Below are positions 23,162 through 35,471 of a stretch of DNA of 64,000 nucleotides, in pieces. Each line of letters starts with the position of its first letter. The first letter of the stretch is position 1. The DNA is from Cunninghamia lanceolata (taxonomy: Eukaryota > Streptophyta > Pinopsida > Cupressales > Cupressaceae), in the NCBI GenBank assembly GCA_027924645.1, contig BSBN01000213.1, positions 33,358,501 to 33,422,500 of the forward strand, given 5' to 3'. The notes beneath the pieces are model-generated. The model did no database searches. It was not told the DNA's origin and saw only the letters and a program-made list of their open reading frames with translations. Position numbers and translations under genes: made by a program.

Positions 23162-23310
23162 AGAATAACAAAATTATGGAACTTACAGGCAAAACAACAG
23201 AACTACGAAACTTATAAGAAGAACAACATAACTATAGAACTTACAAGAAGAACAATAGAACTATGGAACTTATAGGCAAAACAACAAATCTACGGAACTT
23301 ACAAACAAAC
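23162..23310. repeat. ~29-bp tandem array, right part
   Basis: The same degenerate unit as at 14920-15194 continues for about five copies after the copia insertion. Confidence 0.85.
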
Positions 23311-25260
23311 AAATAATAAAATTAATTACTAACACATAATAAAAATAATGAATTTCATAATAACATCAATTAAATATAAACAAATAAATACCAAATTTTA
23401 TCCTCTTCCTCAAAATGAGCAACCTGCCCCTCCCTTGGAATTGGAGTAAGATCTTTCACCCAACTTTGTACTCAATGCTCCATATATTTTATTTCTTCAA
23501 CAAAAAATTACAAATTTATTTCAAAAACTAATGTAGCTTTCCTATTCTAAAAACTTGCCAAAATAAAAACTCTCCTTTTCTTTAGAATTGAGAGGTTTAT
23601 TTATACATTCAAGATATTCACCCAACTCCCTAAACTAATGGAAAGCATAAGTACACTTGTCTTTCACATTCCTATGATAAAGAAACAACTCCCTTTATTC
23701 TCTACACCTATCTCTCCTACTCCTATGCTAAAGGAAACAAATTCCTTTATTCTCTCCATATAGGAAACAAATTCCTTTATTCTCTCTACTAATCATATGC
23801 TAAAGGAACAACATCCTTTATTCCCTCATTACAAAGTGACAACACATCCACATCTTTTTAAGGGAAAAAGGTTAGATAGAATTATTTATTTTTGGTACTT
23901 CTATTTTATTTTTTCCCATAACAATTCATCTTCAAATTTTTAGAAAATAAAAGGTTGAGAGGATATTAAATCCATGGTTTAAGCCAAATTATGATGTTGG
24001 AACACCTTTGGCTCAAATCAAGCTGGAATACTTCTAGAGTTGGCTCTGAAAGTGATTTTATAATAATTTAGAATGTTTCAAAGTTGGCTAAAAAAGGATG
24101 GAACACTTCAAGACTAGTTCTACATCATTTTTTCACATATTGCCTTCTACTTTTTTCAATAAACATTAGAAAATGTTAGCAATTAAATTGAAATAGACTT
24201 CTAAGAAATAAATCAATATATATCCTATATTCTATTTTAAATAAGCTAATAGTTCGTAAAACTACATTTAAATCTACTTTTAATACTAATTTTAATAGAA
24301 AATAGAGATGAATTTAGATGAGACATTTCTAGTCTCATCAAGGTGTTCCAAGTCAACACCACTAAAAGAGGGCTAAAGGACTCATCTAGGCCTAGGGCGC
24401 TAGGCGCCTTGGTCCTTTAGCCCCACAAACTCTAGAAAGTTTCCTTTAATGTGGGCTTAGGCCAATCCTAAGTTTATTTTGTCGGGTTTATTGATTGGGG
24501 CTGAGATTTATTTGTTTAATGTTCACATGGGAGCTAAATAGGTCCTGATTAACAAGAGGACTCATTTTACGACATAACAGAAACAATTTTATAAATGAAA
24601 AGAAACATGAGAAAAATCTACCTTATCCTGGGACCACAAACTAAAAATGATGATCTCTCCAAAATGATGCCCTAGATTGTGTATAGTCACTCCAAATCAC
24701 CCCTAAAATGGTACATATATGATACAGATGCTAGTGCTCTAAAATAATATGAAAATTAGAAAAACAAAATGGTGGATAAGTTTGAAAATACTGGAAATGA
24801 GATCCCTTGATAATTACAAATTATTTGCTTGCAAATCACGATCACCAAATCTCTTAAATCCTGCATAAATTTGTTCAAATTCAGCTTGAATGCAACCCCT
24901 ATGTGGAGATGCCCTAGGTAGATATGAGGGTTTTCATCCCTAAGATTAGAAATGGAAGTCCAAGAGGGTTTTTCAACCTCCAAGACCTTTGAAACAACCA
25001 AGGGTGTTCATCCTTGGATGCCAACTCAAACACAAAGCTCCAAAGTGAAGAATGCCAAATGAAATTTTGATGATGAAATGAAGCCAAGTGCTACTTTTTT
25101 ATTCCTTTCCAAAATAGGCCCTTGGATTTAAATTTCCCTCCAAGTATTTAAAAATACTTTTTTTATAATTAAGTGTTTAAAAACACTTTTTAATTAAATA
25201 AAATAATATTATAATGTTGCCCCTTAAATATAAAATTACTGGGCCCAACTTACAAATATT
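23311..25260. other. AT-rich LTR-like DNA, no gene
   Basis: I see no coding here. It includes a short TTCCTTTATTCTCT repeat cluster at about 23690-23830. The segment probably holds the 3' LTR and flank of the chromovirus relic that follows, but I could not fix its ends. Confidence 0.5.
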
Positions 25261-25268
25261 ATTATAAG

Positions 25269-26399
25269 TTATTTCCCTTGCCTATGGGAAATGAGGATAA
25301 GCAAGAGGTCTTCTCCATGATGATAATTCAAAAAAGGGGACATGATAGTCTGCCCAACCTGAAATTGCTTGTCCTCAGACAATTGTAGTTTAGGATGATC
25401 AAGAATATTTGTACCCTCCTGAGTGGCATCCTCAAGTGGAAGGCTCCTCCAATACACCAAATACTCTGTTATGTTCATGTTCCTCAACATCTTCTCTCAC
25501 ACATCAATGACCACTTCAGGCACCAAAATCAACTTACCCTCTTCATCAGGTGGTGGTAACTCTGTAGAAAGAGTGGCATGATGTCTAAGTGCCCTTTTGA
25601 GGCATGAAAAATGAAACACATTATGGATCCTACTATGTTCTGGTAACTTAATCTCATAAGCAACCTCTCCAATCCTCCTTAAAACCTTGTAAGGACCATA
25701 GAAACATGGCTTGAGATTTTTAGCTCCACTCCTTTTGAGAGAAGATTTTTTGTAAGGGTACAACCTCAAAAACACCAAATCTCCAACCTCAAAAATTCTC
25801 TCCAAGTGGTGGCAATTTGCATACATCTTTTATTGATTTTGTGCTTGTTGGATATGTTATTTGAGTGATTCCAAATTCTCTTGACTTTGTTTGACCGCAT
25901 CTTTTGCCCCAAGCACCCTACTATTTGTAATGACCAAATCCACAAAAGAAAGAGCATCATATCCATACAAAATTTTTAATAGGGTCATACTTATGGACAT
26001 GTAATATGAAGTGTTGTAACAATGCCCTCCAAGATAGAGCCATGTGATCCATGCCTTCTATTGTCCTACTACATAATTACTCAAATATCCCTCAATCCAC
26101 TTGTTCATAATTTTGATTTGTCCATCTATTTGAGGGTGATAGCTAGTGCTATAAGTTATCTCTATTCTTATCAACTAAAAGAGCTCCTACAAAATAAACT
26201 AAGGAACCTACTATCGCAATCACTCACTATGTTCCTAGGTAAACCATGAAGTCTAAACACCTCTCAGAAAAATAAATCAACCACTTGTGGTGCCTTAAAC
26301 TCTAAAGATATAGCAAAGAAATGAGCATGCTTAGTGATTCTTTCAGCTACCACATATATTCAATCCTTACCATGAACTCATGTTACTAACAAAAGAGTG
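25269..26399 (-). pseudogene. Chromovirus (Ty3/gypsy) integrase and chromodomain relic
   Basis: Read on the minus strand from right to left. An integrase core fragment (about 26399-25830) has KHAHFFAI, DCDSRF and a degraded SYHPQ.DGQ region, broken by several stops. The integrase C-terminal part (25826-25497) includes FEVGDLVFLRLYPY, LKPCFYGPYKVL and HNVFHFSCLK. A chromodomain-like tail (about 25496-25350) has EYLVYWRSLPLEDAT and ILDHPKLQL. A chromodomain after integrase defines chromoviruses. It would steer integration through histone marks. Reverse transcriptase and gag are absent: a solo LTR begins at 26405. Clearly dead. Confidence 0.85.
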
Positions 26400-26404
26400 C
26401 AAGG

Positions 26405-28928
26405 TGTTGGGACCAAATTCAAATTTTGCAAAAATTCTAAGTATTTATCCCTTTTGTGCACTTGCCCTATTTAACCCACCAAATATATAACTAATCCAAG
26501 AAATTCTAAGTGGTTCTTCCATTGGTCAAACCTTGCCTTGGTATTGCCCTTTGTTATCCCCCATATTCCTATCATGTGTTGGAAGTGTAAAAAATCCAAT
26601 AGCATTCTAAGTCTATGAGGCTCCTTATCATTTTCCAAGTGTTTCTATATTTTGTAGGTCTTCCTTGGGGTATCAAACATCTCCCTTTCCTTCCAAATCT
26701 TATCCTAACCTCCCATTCTTCTTAAAATCCCTATGGACTGGATTGTTTCCTTCACTTATTTCCTTTCCATCATTGTTCCTATTTTTGAGGTTTTTGACAA
26801 GCAATTGGATGTGCTCTCTTCACTTCATATCTTATATCTACATCGTCTTTCACTTAAAAGTTCTATGGAATTCCATTTGCCACTTAGCCTTTTTCACTTT
26901 TCCAATTTCCTCCAATTTGTAGAATCCTGCTAGGCTACCAAACTTCATATTTGAAACTCCACATCATGTCCTTCATCCTTTGTCTACAACCTTTAGTTCT
27001 TGATCCTTCCTTTGATTTCCTTCCAATTGCTTACCTTTATATTTTATGAGAACTCCTCTTGGAACTATATTTTTATGCATCTAGTCCCCCATCTCTTCTT
27101 TACCTCTAGTTCCACTTCCCTTTTTTGCATCCTTCCTTTGCCTTTTATTCCACTTTGCAAATTTTATCTTGCCTTTCGAAACTCATCCATTTCCCCCATC
27201 TTGTTCTCATACCTTATTCCCTTTCAATTTTCCATGAAGTTTCCCTTGGCCAATTCCTTCACTTTCCTCTTTCATGTAGACTCTCCGTAGACTCCAAAAT
27301 TTCTTCCCTTCACCCTATATCCCATCCTGGCATTCAGTTTTGCATGTTTTCCCTGCATCTTTCCCTCTTCAACAAAATACTTGTTTTCTTCCTTTGTAAA
27401 ACCTTGATAGGATTCTAGACCTCTTTCACACATCCATCCACTTCCTTTCTCTAGTTCTCACCTTCAGTTCCATATGTTTTTTCTACTTTTCTTCCATCCT
27501 CTCCTCTCGTTTTGGTCAAATTTTTTCATTTTTCCTGTCGACTAAGTCCTTCTTTTTTACCATCCATGGAACTCTCCCATCCTTTAGGACTTCATTCCTT
27601 TTGTTCCAATGTCCACTTCTAATGTCTTGTTGGAATCAAACTCTCACAAAATATTCAAACTTCTGCAAAACTCTTTAGAACTTCCCATTGACCTCTTAGG
27701 ACACCATTAATGTTAGACTTGACCTATGCAACCATCCATCTCAAGGAAAATTTAATGGTATTTCTTGAAGTTTACATTCAAATCTTTGACATCATGTAGT
27801 ACATTGAATTCTCGCAAGAAACCAAGGGTAGGAAAACTAAAATGCTATAAAAACAAATTTGTTCATCATTCAAATGGTTGGTCGTTGAACCAATTTTTTG
27901 ATTGTAAGTGCTTTGAGATGATTCTGAGGTATCAAACAATGTTCATATAATTTGTAAGGGGCAGGAATGTATCTTTTAAATCATAGGAAGGGTCTTTAAC
28001 TCACATCTGTATGTAATAGTATGTCTCCATGGCTATTTGTAATTACTCAGGAGGATGCATAATCATAGTTATGTATTTTCTCTTACCACATTTTATAATA
28101 TGAATATAATAAGGCTTTGATGTATGTGTGAAGCATCTAATGCATTGCAAATATTTTGTAATCGTCTCTCTTTTATTTCATATGGGTTATTGCACTTCCA
28201 AGATAGATAATTAAGTATATCCACTCACATGCGGTGTTATTTATGGTTTATCATATCTATATTCTTAATTCCATTTTTGTTTTGATGGATGTTTCTCCCT
28301 CTTCCTTACTTTTGTGACTCTATTACCCAATGGAGTAGACATTGATATAATTGGTGAGAGGCCAAACATTTCCAATTTAATTGTTCCTCTATTCTTGTTA
28401 GTTGGAGTAGATTAGGGTTTCAACATGCTTTCATGATTTAATACTGCAAACCAGGGAATATGCTAATGAAACTCAAATAGTTAGATCATTAGAGAATCGT
28501 GTCATGCATGCCTACGCCTTTCACTTGTTATGAAATGTTAACTAGATTCATTTGTAGGAGATATAATATTGTTGTTAGCTATAGGTGCATATGTAAGGTT
28601 ATAGTTTCAGCTCAATAAGAGGTTTTACAAGTATCTAGTTAGACTTTGACCTAGTGACAAATATAGGGGTCAAGCATACATCGGGTATAGCTACTATTGT
28701 TTTAGTCATGAATCATCCTGATAGGTTAGATGTCCTATTGAGGATACCTCTAGGAACCCCCTCCCTAATCTAGTTGAGCTCAAAATGAAGGGGAGATTTC
28801 CCACTCTTAGCAATTAGCCTTTGACCACTCACATTTTGTTGATGAGCTATTGATTCACCCTTCAAGTCCCTAGCCTTGAGGTGAGTTGATTCCTTTAGGA
28901 GTGTGAGTTGCAGTTTCAGGACCCAACA
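26405..28928. mobile_element. Probable solo LTR, 2524 bp
   Basis: The segment starts TGTTGGGACC at 26405 and ends GGACCCAACA at 28928, 10-bp inverted ends with one mismatch. It is flanked by CAAGG at 26400-26404 and 28929-28933, a perfect 5-bp duplication. It contains a strongly pyrimidine-skewed stretch (about 26640-27720) in which G is rare on the plus strand. No coding was recognised. Its family and orientation are unknown, and no second copy is in the window. Confidence 0.72.
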
Positions 28929-28933
28929 CAAGG

Positions 28934-31115
28934 GACACTATTAGCTTGAATATAGATGATTCAAGTGACAAATCATAATGTCACAGTGACAAATTCTAGT
29001 CAAGAATATGATTATTACAGCCTCACAAACAAGAAGATGAAAATGTAATATTTGTTGATGGCACAAGGCCTTAGACAAATCCAGTAATCATGGAAACTTG
29101 TTTCCAACAAACTGCAATGGGAATTTTGAAGCCCAAATAAGGCTTACAATCCTATTGTGCAACCTATTTGGGTATTAATTCACCTATTGTACAACTACAC
29201 AACATATTCAAATTTACAACGAGTTTTTTAATGAAAAGGGATTTGAAATAATAGGTAAAACACTTGAAAACATTTTAGACCAATGAATCATAGACCAGGG
29301 TTATAGAAATGGATAAGCCCCATCTACCTATAATTCTAAAAATATATTCCTTAGTAGCATCTTTTGAAATGCAAAAAGAGTTTCCAAGACTTGTTTGAAG
29401 AGATTGGAAATAAAGTAACAAAAAAAATCATTTTCACTACATTATAAAGTGCCTCACAAGAGGGGCACAATTGGGATTTTAGAGATATTATGGTTGTAAG
29501 AATGCCAAAGTATATCGAAGATAAAATCTAATTTAATTAGAAATAATTAGAGAAAAAAATGACTTAAGTTTTCAAATAGGAATGACTTATGAGGCATCAC
29601 TTATTCATCTAATAGACCCTAGCTAAGGAGGAAAAAGTCATTCCAAGAAGAAGCAAGGGATAGCATGGGCCAAGTTTGAGGTTGATGAGCACAATTTTGT
29701 CCTAGAACCAAAAAACTAATTCCTAGAAGGCTTAGTACACATTGTGGATATTATTTAGACATGATTATTTCTAATAGACCAAGAAGAAATCTAGAATCAA
29801 GAAATAGCACTAGTACTAGATAGATCTAGGAAGAGGATCAAGTAATGACTAGGTCTCCATGTTCAAAACATGCTCTTCATTTTCCCAAATAGTTTGAAGG
29901 CGTAACCATGAAGGAAGAGTTGCATCTACTTAGACATGAGAAAGCCTTACATGGATTTTAAGAGCCTTGTGCATTTTTATTATAAGTTTTAAGAGCCAAC
30001 ATGGAATATTGGAGTAGCCTACATGGAGAGGAGAAGGCTACACTTGATAAGAAATGAGAAAGAAAAGCATGGAAGTTATAAAATTGTCCAAGCATACAAA
30101 AGTATGAGATGTCTTTGTGACAAAAGAAGAATATCCTATGTAAAAGATAAAAAGCCTTTGTTATAGTATGACACTATTGTATTAATTAAATCTTGCACCC
30201 TTTGGTGATGAAATGGTGTAGTCTTTCTGATCTCTAGCATAACATTCTTTAAGTGAGGTTCAAAGCAATAGGTAAGGCATGACATTTATTGTGAATGACA
30301 ACCTTCCATTATGAACTTACTAGCTTCCTATTAAGTTCATCAAATAATAATGCTGGGGTGCAACTTCAAATGTTGGTGAGATGTCTAATATGTGCTTATT
30401 TATAGGTTAACCACTAAATAGTATTTTTGAAATCCACCATTTTCAAAACTACGAGGACCTTAACAACTTAGCCAATAATTAGCACAGATATAGAATGAAA
30501 GATTTTGCATTTTTTATTAATTTTTCTATCCTACTACCCATTCATTTTTCTAATGCAAGGGCACCAACTTCTCTAAATTTAATAGTGAATGAACTATGGC
30601 TTGCAATCAAAACTATATGTATTTGTGTTACAAAATATACATCCAATTAATGAAAAACTAGATAGAAATGACACAATCATATTAAGACAATAGGAACATT
30701 AGCCAAAACTTTATTTTTGTTTTGGAGTCCCACAAATAAGTTCACTCAATATATGTCATTATTTGCAAGTTGTAAGTAGACAAGAGGTGGATTAAATATT
30801 GGTAGTTTCAACATCAGACTCAGATGTTAAAGCCCACAAAATTGGTGGTTGATATTGCTATTAAGATAATCATAGTTATCATATTAATATATTTCTTATT
30901 TAAAGGTCTATATTATGTTGCATGACCTCATATGGGATGGAGTTACATAGGTGATAACCATGGTGTAGTCTTCTTTAAGTTATGACATAGTTACAAAGTT
31001 AGGAAAGTACCCAACAAAACAAATACCAAAACAAGAAAAGGGAAGAGAGAAATGTAGTGAAGGTAACCATTGGAATTATTAGGAAAGCACTTTGGAATCA
31101 TTGGCATATCCTAAA
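28934..31115. other. AT-rich DNA without recognisable features
   Basis: No frame of note on either strand and no repeat or motif I recognise. By position it may be the decayed interior of the minus-strand element whose LTR lies at 31130-31652. Confidence 0.5.
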
Positions 31116-31129
31116 CTACTTTGATACCA
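31116..31129 (-). other. Primer-binding site next to an old LTR
   Basis: On the minus strand it reads TGGTATCAAAGTAG, one change from the TGGTATCAGAG core, and directly abuts the LTR that follows. Confidence 0.6.
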
Positions 31130-31652
31130 TGTTATAAACTAATGTCTTAGGTTACTAATCGTCACAAATTAAATACAAGATAAATGAAATGAGAATTGCA
31201 AGATGCATAGATTCAACACATTACACAATATATACATGGGGAAAACCCTTTTAGGTTACAAACCCCATAAAGCATCATTCTATTATAAAACAATTATAAA
31301 TTTGTCTGTAAAATTATAGACAAAACTTGGGAATATCATTTCTCCTCACTTCCACATGGCCTTTAATACATATTGGGCATAGTGATAGAATTCACTATAA
31401 AATCTCCAATTTGAATTACCTTTGAATGAGAGAGAAGCTCCTAAAATATAGAAGGGGTGGAAAAGTACCTAAATGGGTATTAGTCGCACCTATTTAAAAC
31501 AACCATTTGTAAATAATTAATAATATAATAGTTTATTAGATTATTAATTATTAAATTGTATATGCTTTATAAAGTATATAATAAGCATAAGGTTTTATAA
31601 TCTTATATTAGAACAATATATAAATGTTATAACGATATGACCCCTAATAACA
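31130..31652 (-). mobile_element. 5' LTR of a decayed minus-strand element
   Basis: 523 bp with ends TGTTATAAAC and CTAATAACA, adjacent to a primer site on its left. An ACATGGGGAAAACCC stretch resembles the transcribed region of copia LTRs in this window. No flanking duplication is seen and its partner LTR was not found. Confidence 0.55.
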
Positions 31653-31670
31653 TTATGTTCTAATAGTGAA

Positions 31671-31675
31671 GAGAG
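31671..31675. other. Target-site duplication GAGAG (left)
   Basis: GAGAG precedes the LTR start TGTTGGCAA and is repeated at 40524-40528 after the other LTR. It fixes the ends of one 8.85-kb element. Confidence 0.9.
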
Positions 31676-33804
31676 TGTTGGCAACATAGTTAAGAGACAC
31701 TACTGATATGTTGAATATTTTATGTTGTCATTAATGTCAACAATCAGATATGACTTGGAACAGTTCTTGAGACAAGGTGTGCACAACATTTTTGATTCGA
31801 GAAGATTGACTTAGTTAAATTAACTAAGTATTGGCAGCTTACTGTGTTAGTGACAGAGATTCAATTGGCACTCCTCCATAGATGAAGATTTTGGTGAGCG
31901 GTTCTGGTATGTTACACATAGTTATTATACAATGCTATGTTCCAAATTTCATGTCTTGACAATCTCCAGAAGCCATACTATGAATTGCCTAAGTCCGGGG
32001 AAGTAGAGTTCAGTTATAAATAGTGTAGATCACCTGAGTATTTCAGTCTGCATTCCTCCAATATTGGTTGTTTCAAGTTGTGGTTTGGAGGTGTTGTAAA
32101 CACATATGAGAATTATCTGATTCCAGATTTGCAGAGTTTGAAGTCTACCGAAAGATCATCTACAAGCTTCCAAGTATCGACATTCAGTTTGACAGTGTTT
32201 CACAAAGACAGAGTCAATAGTTCTGAGATCCGCATCTTACCACACAAGAATATTATGACCTACAGCTATGAAGGTATGATTGGTGATGCATAATGAATGT
32301 TTGGTATGAATCTCAGAGTCTTGTGTATTCTGCATTAGGAGTTGTGATATGATAGATATGATGGTTGAGTGTATACTTAAGGATGAGTCCAACACACAGT
32401 TGGATCAATGAGCGGTAAAGGTATTTTGTTTAGATCATCATCCTAAGTAGTTCTATAATAGGTCCACACCTATATGAAGGTTCTTGAAGGATTGTATAGG
32501 TTCACATTGTTGTTTGTGTAAAAGATCAAGCCGACAAAGCCCAACAGGTTTGGGTCTAGTGGTGGGGAGCGAGGAGTTTCACACCATAGACCCAAGTTCA
32601 ATTCCCACTGGGCGGGGGTTCCCTTGTAGTGGCCATGGAGACACCTGGAGGTAGGGGTCACACTTATGGAAATGCATGGACCAATGCCCATCCCCATGTT
32701 TCTCCATGGGGGCACCTTGAGGTAAGGTTGAGTGTAACCATATTGAGGAACCAAGCCCACCCCCATGTCCTCTATGAGATGCCCCCACCAGCTTGGGCTA
32801 GTGTAAAATTTCCTGAGGCCCCTAGGATCTTATATCCTGAATTACCTATGACATGTGGAGTGGGTCATTTGCATGTCGCCCAAGGGGTACATCCCTAGTC
32901 TTAATTTTTTAGGCCATTTTGACCCCGGGGTGTAGACTGGTTGGTTGAGCCATTGAAAGACATGGACAACTGACACAGGTTCAAGCCCCGAATTACCCAG
33001 CTAGGCACAGTGTGGGTCTGCTACCAGGATATCACCTTGGCCTAGAGGAATAGTCAGTTTCACCCTGATTAGTGTGCTTCGAGCTCATACTTCCATAGTG
33101 TGCTAAGATCCAGATACCTTTGAGATATCAAAAAAAAAGATGAAGCCGACAAAGTATAACTTTTGTGTACAAGTTTCATATTTGGCATGTTGACCTAGTT
33201 TTGAGTTAAATCTTGTTGTGGATATATATACTTGATAGATTTCGACGTTGGAGATATATGATGATGCGAATGTGTTGCGAAGTTGTGTATGTGATTCTTG
33301 TGATCCGAAAAGTGCAGTAAGGGTTTAGAAGACTGAAGAACAAAGCATATGTGAATAGGGTAGAGAAACAGAGAAGGCATAATGAAGACCTTTGATTATG
33401 TATTTTGAACTATCAATGGAACTATATTCCAGCATTTAGTAGATGCAATTGTAACAGTTCTTTCTTGCCAGTGAGCCACCCTTTCTCTATCTTCTTTTCT
33501 TTATGGCAGTGGGCCTACTGCAGTGAGCACTTCTTTAGATAATGAGTCCTTGGGCAGTGAGCCTTTCTGTAATCCAGTTTTGATATTATAATATATTGTG
33601 AGGTAACACTCACCATGGTTTTTCCCTTTTTGGGTTTTCCACATAAAAATCCTAGTGTCTATGTGTTATGACTTTGTGGTTGCTCTTCCTATGTTTATTT
33701 TGCTTTCATGTTATTGAATTTGGTAAATGGATTAAAGAACATGTGAAAGAATGGTTTTATAGAATACTAATTCACCCCCCTCTCAATATTCCTTGTGTTC
33801 AACA
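31676..33804 (+). mobile_element. 5' LTR of the unknown-ORF element, carrying a SINE
   Basis: Ends are TGTTGG and TTCAACA. The length is 2129 bp against 1518 bp for the 3' LTR. Removing the SINE and one copy of its duplication (615 bp) leaves 1514 bp, so the two LTRs agree. Substitutions between them are frequent, so this is an old insertion. A TATATATA run near 33220 recurs in the other LTR near 39938 and is a possible TATA box. Confidence 0.92.
32540..33135 (+). mobile_element. SINE insertion with two tRNA-like regions
   Basis: About 596 bp is present in the 5' LTR and absent from the 3' LTR. It is flanked by a 19-bp duplication, AAAGATCAAGCCGACAAAG at 32521-32539 and again at 33136-33154 with one mismatch. 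The empty site is at 39851-39869. The start has a tRNA-like A box (GGGTCTAGTGGT, 32552-32563) and B box (AAGTTCAATTCCC about 32594-32606). A second A/B-like pair lies at about 32931-32946 and 32977-32989 (AGGTTCAAGCCCC). The 3' end is a short poly(A). Long duplications, poly(A) and polymerase III boxes are SINE hallmarks. The 84-98-codon frames inside are not genes. Confidence 0.85.
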
Positions 33805-33806
33805 AT

Positions 33807-33818
33807 TTGTATCAGAGC
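33807..33818 (+). other. Primer-binding site of the unknown-ORF element
   Basis: TTGTATCAGAGC, two bases after the LTR, matches the initiator-Met consensus with one mismatch. Confidence 0.85.
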
Positions 33819-33872
33819 AAGGTTCCTTGGAAGAATCCTAACAACTTAAGGGAGATTTGGGAAAGTGAACAC

Positions 33873-34990
33873 ATGGCAACCAGAAGATATCCTACTCCTC
33901 CAGAAGTAATTCATCCAGGAAGTGTTACAATTGATAATTGCACATATGTCAGCAATGAAGAATTGAAAATTGCTCTTGAAGATCTTGACAAGTATGAAGT
34001 AGATATCTGAGATTTGAAGGAGAATGTCAAGGAAGATGATGAATGCATCCTAAAGCTAAGGGAGCAAGTCAAGAAATCCAAGGAAAGGAGCAAAGAGCTA
34101 AGTGAACAATTGAAAGTAGCAAATGAAACTCTGAATAGTTTATCAATGCTAATTGAAGAAAAAGAAAAGGTTGAGGAGCATTTGAATCAAGTTGTGAAAG
34201 GCAAGTCTGAGGAATGTGAAAAGTTGGCAAAACATATTGTGCTTTTGAAACACGAACTAGAAATAGCTAATAGTTACAAAGAAAAGTTCAAAATAAGCTC
34301 TACAAAGCTTGATGAGTTGATTGATAGTCAGAAAAGTCTAGATGACAAGCAAGGTTTGGGTTTTGAAAGAGGGGAAAGTTCTAAATCAAGACAAGTTAAC
34401 ACTGAAATGAAGAGAGCCAAAGGCAACTAGGTCTAAAATCAGAGAAATAGACCTAGAAGACCTCCGGTCAGGCAACCAAATGCTCAAAGGTACCCATCTT
34501 TCAATGGCTATTGTTTTAATTGCAATACGTTTGGTCATAAGGACACTTAGTGTAGGAGAAGAATAAATCAAAATGTTCCATCATTCTCTAGTTAGTGTTT
34601 TAATTGCAAGAGAATTGGTCATAGAGCAAATGAATGTAGAAGTCAGATAAGAAATGGTTTCAACAATGGAAGGAATACTCAATCTTTCAATGGTAAATGC
34701 TTTACATGCAATAGATTTGGGTGTATGGCTAACTAATGCAGATCAAGAATTAATCCAATCAATGGAAGGAACCAAGGAAAGAGGAATGTTGTTTGCTACA
34801 ATTGCAATAAACCTGGACACATTGCAAAATTCTGTAGAAGCAAGAATGTGAAAAGAAATAATCCTACAAAAAAGAGGAAAACAGAGTAGAGGGAAGATAA
34901 AGGAAAGAACAAGGTTGATCCAGAAGAAACCAAGAAGGAAATGAATAAAATCTGGATTAAGTAGGATGTAAATGAGGTCAAGGATGGATC
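33873..34990 (+). pseudogene. Coiled-coil Gag with four CCHC zinc knuckles
   Basis: The frame begins with ATG at 33873 and is broken by a TGA at 34008 and later stops. It shows an acidic N-terminus, a long charged coiled coil (34014-34330), an LDELIDSQKS...GLGFE segment, and four CX2CX4HX4C-type knuckles near 34500, 34597, 34690 and 34795. Knuckles 1 and 3 contain in-frame stops, and the third has also lost its histidine. The SQ...GLGFE segment and repeated FNGYCF.CN.FGH knuckles resemble the C-terminal Gag half of many plant Ty1/copia elements. It would bind element RNA in the particle. No protease follows. Confidence 0.75.
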
Positions 34991-35471
34991 CAACCAGCCT
35001 CTAGTGCAGATACTTCCTTGAGGAAGTAAATTGGGAGCTCTGGTTCAGGGGAAGCTTTTATTGAAAATCCTGATCCCTTAGCTAGATTGTTCGTGCTAAG
35101 ATCCAACATGAGGATATAATTTAATCAGCTATTTGATGAATCTTTTGAAGACGTTACTGGTAGAAAAATATCTAATGTGATGCATTGCGGAGCAATCTTG
35201 ATCAACTATGGTTGATAGTGAAGTGTTTGACAACTTTTTGGAAATCAACATTTATGGCGATTAGGTTTTGGTAAATAAAGGTTAAAAGGTTCTTATATGA
35301 AGGAATTATCACTTTGCATTCAAGTTTTTGAGCATCCAAGGAGATCAGAAGAAAAACCCTAAGCAACTCTAGTGATTTTCAGTGATTCAAAGTGACGAAA
35401 ACCTAATTTAGTGAAAAGATGTATTTACAGTTGAAATTTCCATGTGAAGTTGTTTGAATTGTTGTGAAATC

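Noticed and set aside
26665..27418. Several SFPLLF-rich frames on the plus strand
   Set aside because: They are a consequence of the pyrimidine-rich composition, with overlapping frames and no domain.
32470..32898. Proline/histidine-rich frames of 69-98 codons
   Set aside because: They lie inside the SINE and are absent from the sister LTR.
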